From assembly GCA_012032855.1 (NCBI GenBank), contig JAAUQA010000089.1, positions 1 to 9,426 on the forward strand: 9,426 bases of DNA, written 5' to 3'. Position numbers and translations under genes: made by a program. The notes below the pieces were generated by a model that saw only the letters and a list, made by a program, of their open reading frames with translations, was not told where the DNA came from and made no database searches. This document shows, piece after piece, positions 8,067 to 9,426 of the stretch (position 1 is its first letter; every line of letters begins with the position of its first letter). Origin of the DNA: Candidatus Competibacteraceae bacterium. GTDB lineage: Bacteria; Pseudomonadota; Gammaproteobacteria; Competibacterales; Competibacteraceae.

Positions 8067-9426
8067 ATGCAGCAATTTAAGCATATCAAGCGTTTCATCG
8101 AACTCGGCGTCCACGATGTACCCCAAGTGGGCGGCAAAAACTCGTCCCTGGGCGAAATGTATCGGGAACTGTCTGCTAAAGGCATCATGGTCCCCAACGG
8201 TTTCGCCACCACGGCTGATGCCTATCGTTATTACATCGACTCCAATGGCCTGCACGACAAGATCGCCGCAGAACTAGGCGCTTTGGACCCCACCGATGTG
8301 GATGCGCTGGCCGTGTCCGGCCACAAGATCCGGGACTGGGTTCGTAACGGCTCCATCCCCCAGGATCTAGCCGATGAAATCGTAGCTGCTTATGAAGAGC
8401 TGAGTGGCGAGCAGGGCCTTGTTGATGTGGCTGTGCGTAGCTCCGCTACTGCAGAAGATCTGCCGGACGCCTCGTTCGCTGGTCAGCAGGAAACCTACCT
8501 GAACATTCGCGGTGCTGAAAATCTGCTGCAAACCTGTAAGCGGGTGTTCGCTTCGCTGTTCACCAATCGGGCAATCTCTTACCGTACCCATCAGGGCTTC
8601 AAGCATATGGACGTCGCCCTATCCATCGGCGTGCAGAAGATGGTGCGCTCTGATAAAGCCAGCTCCGGCGTCATCTTCACCCTGGATACGGAATCGGGTT
8701 TCCGTAATGCCGTATTCATCACCAGCGCCTACGGTCTGGGCGAAAACGTGGTGCAAGGCGCGGTTGATCCTGATGAGATCTATGTGTTCAAGCCCACTCT
8801 TAAGGAAGGCTTCAAGCCGATTCTGAAACGCCGTCGTGGTCGTAAGCTGATCAAGATGATTTACGGCGACGATACCTCAGTCGGTGTATCCACCCGTAAC
8901 GTCGACGTGGATGTGCGCGACCAAGAAAAATTCAGCGTTTCCGACGAAGACGCGCTGACTCTGGCCCGCTACGCCGTGGACATCGAAGAACATTATTCCA
9001 TGAAGGCCGGCAAGCCCCGCCCGATGGACATCGAATGGGCCAAAGACGGCTATGACGGCAAACTGTACATCGTGCAAGCCCGTCCAGAAACCGTGCAATC
9101 CGGCAAGAGCGCTATGGTTCATGAGACGTTCAAACTGGATAAGCGTGGCACGGTGTTGTGCGAAGGCAAGAGCGTCGGTGCCAAGATTGCCGCAGGTCGG
9201 GCGCGGGTTATCGCTAGCGCCGCCAACATGAATGAAGTCCAACCGGGCGATATTCTGGTCACCGACATGACCGATCCCGATTGGGAGCCGGTGATGAAGG
9301 TTGCAGCTGCTATCGTGACCAATCGCGGTGGCCGGACCTGCCATGCCGCCATCATTTCTCGCGAATTGGGTATTCCGGCCGTGGTCGGTTGCGGTAACGC
9401 CACCAGCCTGATTCATGACGGCGAAG
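8067..9426 (+). CDS. ppsA: Phosphoenolpyruvate synthase PpsA, 5' part (3' end outside the window)
   Basis: Converts pyruvate, ATP and water to phosphoenolpyruvate, AMP and phosphate, the gluconeogenic return step. The frame is open from ATG 8067 to the window end, giving 453 residues of a protein that is usually about 790. GGAGAG at 8055-8060 is a good ribosome binding site. The N-terminal ATP-binding domain shows VGGKNSSLGEM (21-31), the phosphate-contacting VAVRSSATAEDLPDASFAGQ (121-140), GVIFTLDTESGF, and the end-of-domain MDIEWAKDG and LYIVQARPETVQ. The phosphohistidine swivel domain has GRARVI, DILVTDMTDPDWEPVM and GGRTCHAAIISRELGIPAVVG, with the catalytic His426 (E. coli His421). GGRTCHAAI rather than GGMTSHAA separates it from pyruvate phosphate dikinase. 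Codons ending in C or G predominate, as in a well-expressed gene. The C-terminal PEP-binding barrel is cut off by the window edge. Confidence 0.96.
   Translation, partial: MQQFKHIKRFIELGVHDVPQVGGKNSSLGEMYRELSAKGIMVPNGFATTADAYRYYIDSNGLHDKIAAELGALDPTDVDALAVSGHKIRDWVRNGSIPQDLADEIVAAYEELSGEQGLVDVAVRSSATAEDLPDASFAGQQETYLNIRGAENLLQTCKRVFASLFTNRAISYRTHQGFKHMDVALSIGVQKMVRSDKASSGVIFTLDTESGFRNAVFITSAYGLGENVVQGAVDPDEIYVFKPTLKEGFKPILKRRRGRKLIKMIYGDDTSVGVSTRNVDVDVRDQEKFSVSDEDALTLARYAVDIEEHYSMKAGKPRPMDIEWAKDGYDGKLYIVQARPETVQSGKSAMVHETFKLDKRGTVLCEGKSVGAKIAAGRARVIASAANMNEVQPGDILVTDMTDPDWEPVMKVAAAIVTNRGGRTCHAAIISRELGIPAVVGCGNATSLIHDGE

Noticed and set aside
8877..9416. 179-codon minus-strand frame opposite ppsA
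   Set aside because: It lies wholly inside the ppsA coding region, which carries the catalytic histidine motif, and is a codon-bias shadow of that gene.

Overview
The window looks like chromosomal DNA of a gammaproteobacterium. The BioB, FadH and PpsA translations follow the Escherichia coli proteins closely, and the HypD belongs to a subgroup I associate with purple sulfur bacteria and their relatives. A polyhydroxyalkanoate (PHA) phasin and [NiFe]-hydrogenase maturation genes point to a facultative or anaerobic, storage-polymer-forming organism. Genus cannot be fixed from this sequence alone. I see no transposase, CRISPR array, tRNA, rRNA or prophage gene.

Layout: (1) 2-1920, the 3' two thirds of bioB followed after 8 nt by an intact bioF, both on +. 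(2) 1921-2304, a 384-nt gap holding a strong intrinsic terminator that reads on the minus strand, two Shine-Dalgarno-like blocks (anti-Shine-Dalgarno sequences on the minus strand) and nested inverted repeats. (3) 2305-2724, a PhaI/PhaF-type phasin on +. (4) 2725-2873, a C-rich stretch, a hairpin and a plausible sigma-70 promoter. (5) 2874-4904, intact fadH on +. (6) 4901-7493 on -, a compact hydrogenase maturation cluster transcribed hypC-hypA-hypB-hypD. hypA and hypB are intact. hypC carries one apparent single-base frameshift and hypD three. (7) 7494-8066, a 573-nt divergent intergenic region with a perfect FNR/ANR box on the hyp side and inverted repeats plus a ribosome binding site on the ppsA side. 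(8) 8067 to the end, the 5' part of ppsA on +, running off the window.

How the genes relate: bioB and bioF are late and early steps of biotin synthesis. The phasin coats PHA granules, FadH lets beta-oxidation handle unsaturated fatty acids, and PpsA returns pyruvate to phosphoenolpyruvate for gluconeogenesis. These fit carbon storage and turnover but are separate transcription units. The hyp genes build the Ni-Fe(CN)2CO centre of hydrogenases, and the FNR box suggests anaerobic induction. hypE, hypF and hydrogenase structural genes are not here.

The points most worth checking are the four frame disruptions confined to hypC and hypD (real decay or sequence error), the histidine-rich C-terminal tail of HypB, and a possible minus-strand small RNA with two anti-Shine-Dalgarno motifs between bioF and the phasin gene.
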